Assembly: GCA_944389945.1 (NCBI GenBank)
Contig: CALXOF010000007.1
Coordinates: 97,892 to 161,891, forward strand
Reading direction: 5' to 3'
From: an uncultured Kiritimatiellota bacterium
Lineage (GTDB): Bacteria; Verrucomicrobiota; Kiritimatiellia; RFP12; DVOR01
DNA length: 64,000 nucleotides
The stretch's first letter is position 1. Each line of letters begins with the position of its first letter. The position numbers and the translations under genes are program-made. Below are positions 62,029-64,000 of this stretch, in pieces. The notes beneath the pieces were generated by a model. The model saw nothing but the letters and a program-made list of their open reading frames with translations, ran no database searches and was not told where the DNA came from.

Positions 62029-62125
62029 TCGGGGAAAATGGAGACCACAAAGACGCAAGGGGAGGCGCGACCAACGGAAGCGATGGAGCCCGCAGGGTTT
62101 TCATTCCAAATCGTCTTCGCGGAAA
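62029..62125 (+). repeat. Dispersed CGGGCTC-core repeat, copy d (degenerate)
   Basis: TTCGGGGAAAATGGAGACC, CACAAAGACGCAAGGGGAGG and GATGGAGCCCGCAGGG correspond to the other copies; the central block is inverted or rearranged relative to them. Confidence 0.55.
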
Positions 62126-62184
62126 AACTTCCCCGGCTACTATTACCAGAGTTACGAATATGTGCAAAAACCTGTAAAAAGGAT

Positions 62185-62190
62185 TATAAT
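62185..62190 (+). promoter_or_regulatory. Candidate -10 box
   Basis: TATAAT lies 6 bases before the ATG at 62197. An mRNA from here would be nearly leaderless. No -35 match is evident. Confidence 0.35.
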
Positions 62191-62196
62191 AAAAAT

Positions 62197-62580
62197 ATGC
62201 AAGATGATTATGACTTTATGCTGAACCAACCTTCTCGCCGTCCAACTCCTCCTAGCGGAGTTATCCTCACGGCGATATTGTCCCATTTGTTCGTTAGTAT
62301 ACTGGTCGCCGGCCTACTCTATAAGCTTTTCATAAACTTTAGCGGAATCGAGACACGAGCTGGTTGCATTTCGGCATTCTGCTTTACGTTCTTTCTCGTT
62401 CAATATTCTCACAAAGCAATGACTTCTATAACCACTGTATTATTTATCATCATCCGATGGCGTTGGATTGGCGACGTCTTCTATGTTGGCTCTCCAATAC
62501 ATACAATTTATAAGATAAACGCATACGTTTTCTCGTTCTTCGCCTGGATTGTTATCCTTCTCATTCAGCTTCTAACATGA
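62197..62580 (+). CDS. Small membrane protein, accessory region
   Basis: A 127-residue protein with a polar N-terminus and four hydrophobic segments (about 21-43, 48-67, 72-84 and 104-126). No family is recognised. The longer open frame from 62038 covers repeat DNA and is discarded. It is AT-rich and overlaps the next gene by 4 bases (ATGA), so the two are probably translated together. Confidence 0.55.
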   Translation: MQDDYDFMLNQPSRRPTPPSGVILTAILSHLFVSILVAGLLYKLFINFSGIETRAGCISAFCFTFFLVQYSHKAMTSITTVLFIIIRWRWIGDVFYVGSPIHTIYKINAYVFSFFAWIVILLIQLLT

Positions 62581-63290
62581 TTACCACGTCCATCTATTTA
62601 TCAATGGGAGTTATTGCGCCTGCGATATTGTATCTCGGCGCAACCCTTTTGTCCGCAGTAATACCTTCCTTCCTTTTCTCAATCTTCGGACTAGATTTTG
62701 TTCCGATGTTTTGGATAACGCTTCTCTTTTCGCAATGGTTTCATATTGCCGATAGAGCATCAATCTTTCTTATAGAAATACAGGTTAAAGGCGGGATGTT
62801 GGACGATGAAGAGTCCGCGTTTTTGCTACTCCACGCACTGTCAACCCGGGATTTTATCGCAGAAATACTCGCCGTAATATCCATGTTTATGCTTGCTCTT
62901 GGTATTGTTGCCAAGCCAAACGAAAATCATAATGATGTCTCTCCTACTCCTGCTATAACATCGATCTCTTCCAGCGCCGCCGCGCTCGCCCCGTTCGCCC
63001 GCGCCGGTACGCCCCTCCTCATCGAGTACAATGCCGCCGAGCGCCTCATCCTCCCTTACCGCCTCGGCACCACCCCCCGCACCGGCAAGCTCCTCCTCCG
63101 CGCCTGGGAAGAAACCAAAGCCGACCAGCCCACCAACGCCTTCCGCACCTACGAAGTCGCCAAAATCACCCGCGCCCAAACGCTCCCCGGCCACGCCCCC
63201 ATCAAGCTGCCGCCCCAGGCTTACGCCCCCGACAAAACCATCCCCAGCCCCATCGCTCAACGTAACTCACTTAAGGAACAAAACCCATGA
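62577..63290 (+). CDS. Membrane protein with WYL-like C-terminal segment
   Basis: A 237-residue protein. The first 120 residues are AT-rich in coding and hold four hydrophobic segments. After about residue 130 (near 62970) composition changes sharply to the GC-rich host style, and the C-terminal part (TPLLIEYNAAERLILPYRLG, then TGKLLLRAWEETK and AFRTYEVAKI) resembles a WYL domain, a ligand- or nucleic-acid-binding module. The change suggests that two genes of different origin were joined. It overlaps both neighbours by 4 bases. Confidence 0.6.
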   Translation: MITTSIYLSMGVIAPAILYLGATLLSAVIPSFLFSIFGLDFVPMFWITLLFSQWFHIADRASIFLIEIQVKGGMLDDEESAFLLLHALSTRDFIAEILAVISMFMLALGIVAKPNENHNDVSPTPAITSISSSAAALAPFARAGTPLLIEYNAAERLILPYRLGTTPRTGKLLLRAWEETKADQPTNAFRTYEVAKITRAQTLPGHAPIKLPPQAYAPDKTIPSPIAQRNSLKEQNP

Positions 63291-63646
63291 ACAACACTCA
63301 ACCCACCTCCGCCACCATTCGATTCACCATTCAGCCGCTGACTCCCCTCGAGCCCTCTGGCGTACTCGAGATTGGCCAAACGATATTCTCCGAAGACGAA
63401 ACAATTCCACTGGAACCGGGCGCAACCGCGCCAGGGCTTGCCGCCCACCTTTCCGGCTTATTGACTACCAAAGTCGCCACAAATCCAGAATTGGCCGGAT
63501 ATAAGCCATCGTCCACCGCCTCGGGAAGGCATCATTCCAAGCCCGGTCAAACCCTGCCACTTCTCTCGTGCTCTGGGCATTTGGATTTGCGAAACGCGGA
63601 TGGCGACGAGTTTATTATGCGCGTTCGCGTCCTGTCCGTCCAATAA
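63287..63646 (+). CDS. Unknown small protein
   Basis: A 119-residue protein with no recognised domain, signal peptide or membrane helix. A Pro/Thr-rich N-terminal part and a final HLDLRNADGDEFIMRVRVLS strand pair suggest a small beta domain. AAGGA precedes the ATG, which overlaps the preceding stop (ATGA), so it is probably co-translated with the WYL-like protein. Confidence 0.5.
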   Translation: MNNTQPTSATIRFTIQPLTPLEPSGVLEIGQTIFSEDETIPLEPGATAPGLAAHLSGLLTTKVATNPELAGYKPSSTASGRHHSKPGQTLPLLSCSGHLDLRNADGDEFIMRVRVLSVQ

Positions 63647-63650
63647 CAAA

Positions 63651-63670
63651 GGCCCGCCGTCCGGCGGGCC
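63651..63670. terminator. Hairpin after the last gene
   Basis: GGCCCGCCG (63651-63659) and CGGCGGGCC (63662-63670) form a 9-bp stem with a 2-base loop. No T-run follows on the plus strand. Confidence 0.5.
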
Positions 63671-63673
63671 CGC

Positions 63674-64000
63674 GGGTACAGGGGATGTCTTCCCCTGCCG
63701 GAATCAAAAGGCTACGCCTCCGTTTCGCACATTATTGTTTCCCCGGCCACTATTGGGGCCAAGGCTTCTGACCAACTGTATACCATAATCTATAAAGGGC
63801 CACCGACACCGGCGGCCCCTTCCTCCTATCCACCCCCTTGAACAGGGTATCTTCCATCAAAACTTCCCTAGGCAAACACGCGAAGTTTCACCCCCTTTCC
63901 ACACTCCAAAAAGGGTCTCTCGCGGACCCTTAAGTCAACTATATTTTTTGTGGAAGACGAAAATTTTTGAGATGAGGTAACATTGGAAGATGTGAGAGGT
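63674..64000. other. Gene-free end of the window
   Basis: No gene is recognised. It holds the third direct-repeat core (63759-63773), an imperfect GGGCC/GGCCCC hairpin (about 63797-63821), and degenerate relatives of the palindrome array (ACCCTTAAG near 63930). Confidence 0.5.
63759..63773 (+). repeat. Direct repeat core, copy 3
   Basis: CCAAGGCTTCTGACC, identical to 61266-61280, here outside any murB-like sequence. Confidence 0.6.

Noticed and set aside
62038..62196. N-terminal extension of the small membrane protein
   Set aside because: The extra 53 codons lie in dispersed repeat DNA and the promoter, with no family support.
59094..63773. Integron cassette array
   Set aside because: Segments exceed 2 kb, the shared core lacks attC-type paired boxes, and no integron integrase is present.

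Overview
The window is a GC-rich bacterial chromosome segment, most likely from the PVC group (Verrucomicrobiota/Kiritimatiellota/Lentisphaerota) and plausibly a gut or other mucus-associated lineage. This rests on several traits read together: a secreted GH29 fucosidase, a Tat-exported formylglycine sulfatase, a PEP-CTERM-type C-terminus, an enlarged SecA, a Ser/Thr kinase coupled to an ECF sigma factor, and a MurC-MurB fusion. It is inference; no rRNA or tRNA gene is present to settle the lineage.

Layout. 1-9.5 kb (+): acyltransferase-3 membrane protein, secA, a VWA protein, a CCA-adding enzyme, and an orphan sugar ABC permease with a very large extracytoplasmic insertion. 9.6-13.1 kb: AAA-ATPase/nuclease-like protein and the fucosidase, convergent across a repeat array. 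13.3-17.6 kb (+): a shortened division/cell-wall (dcw) cluster mraZ-rsmH-ftsL-ftsI plus a DedA-type protein, headed by a recognisable promoter with three GTG boxes. 17.7-20.5 kb (-): membrane Ser/Thr kinase overlapping an ECF sigma gene. 21.0-27.7 kb (+): three tandem paralogous exported proteins, sulfatase, trmB and an amidohydrolase. 28.4-34.0 kb (-): gluQ, hisS, HU, proS and a nucleotidyltransferase. 34.1-37.7 kb (-): five AT-richer unrecognised lipoproteins. 38.2-43.7 kb (-): a tight four-gene operon of a TIR/zinc-ribbon/RCC1-like protein, a small membrane protein, a zinc-ribbon SPFH protein and a second membrane protein. 44.4-48.1 kb (-): epmA-uvrA. 48.5-55.2 kb (+): O-acetyltransferase, then a run pncC-ilvE-ilvB-ilvN-aroE-prepilin peptidase-folB. 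55.6-59.1 kb (+): yicC-like gene, small unknown gene, murC/murB fusion. 59.1-64 kb: a scarred accessory stretch with IS and PEP-CTERM remnants, a 57-residue lipoprotein, a damaged copy of the murB 3' end, a second O-acetyltransferase and three small unknown genes.

Intergenic DNA is unusually structured. At least five repeat families recur in it: arrays of palindromes with a period of about 23 bp (11.4, 28.0, 38.0 kb), a paired-box element with an exact 68-bp spacing (20.7, 44.2, 55.3 kb), long three-stem inverted repeats (20.8, 28.3, 33.1 kb), a repeat of about 100 bp around a conserved CGGGCTC core (11.2, 32.9, 48.4, 62.0 kb), and a variable 7-bp tandem repeat (33.0, 44.2, 48.2 kb).

The strongest candidates for undescribed biology are the TIR-SPFH operon, the 23-bp palindrome arrays at transcription-unit boundaries, the kinase/ECF pair with its beta-rich external domain, and the permease with its external domain. 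Many start sites were moved inward from the longest open frame to the codon with a ribosome-binding site or signal peptide; the evidence fields say so.
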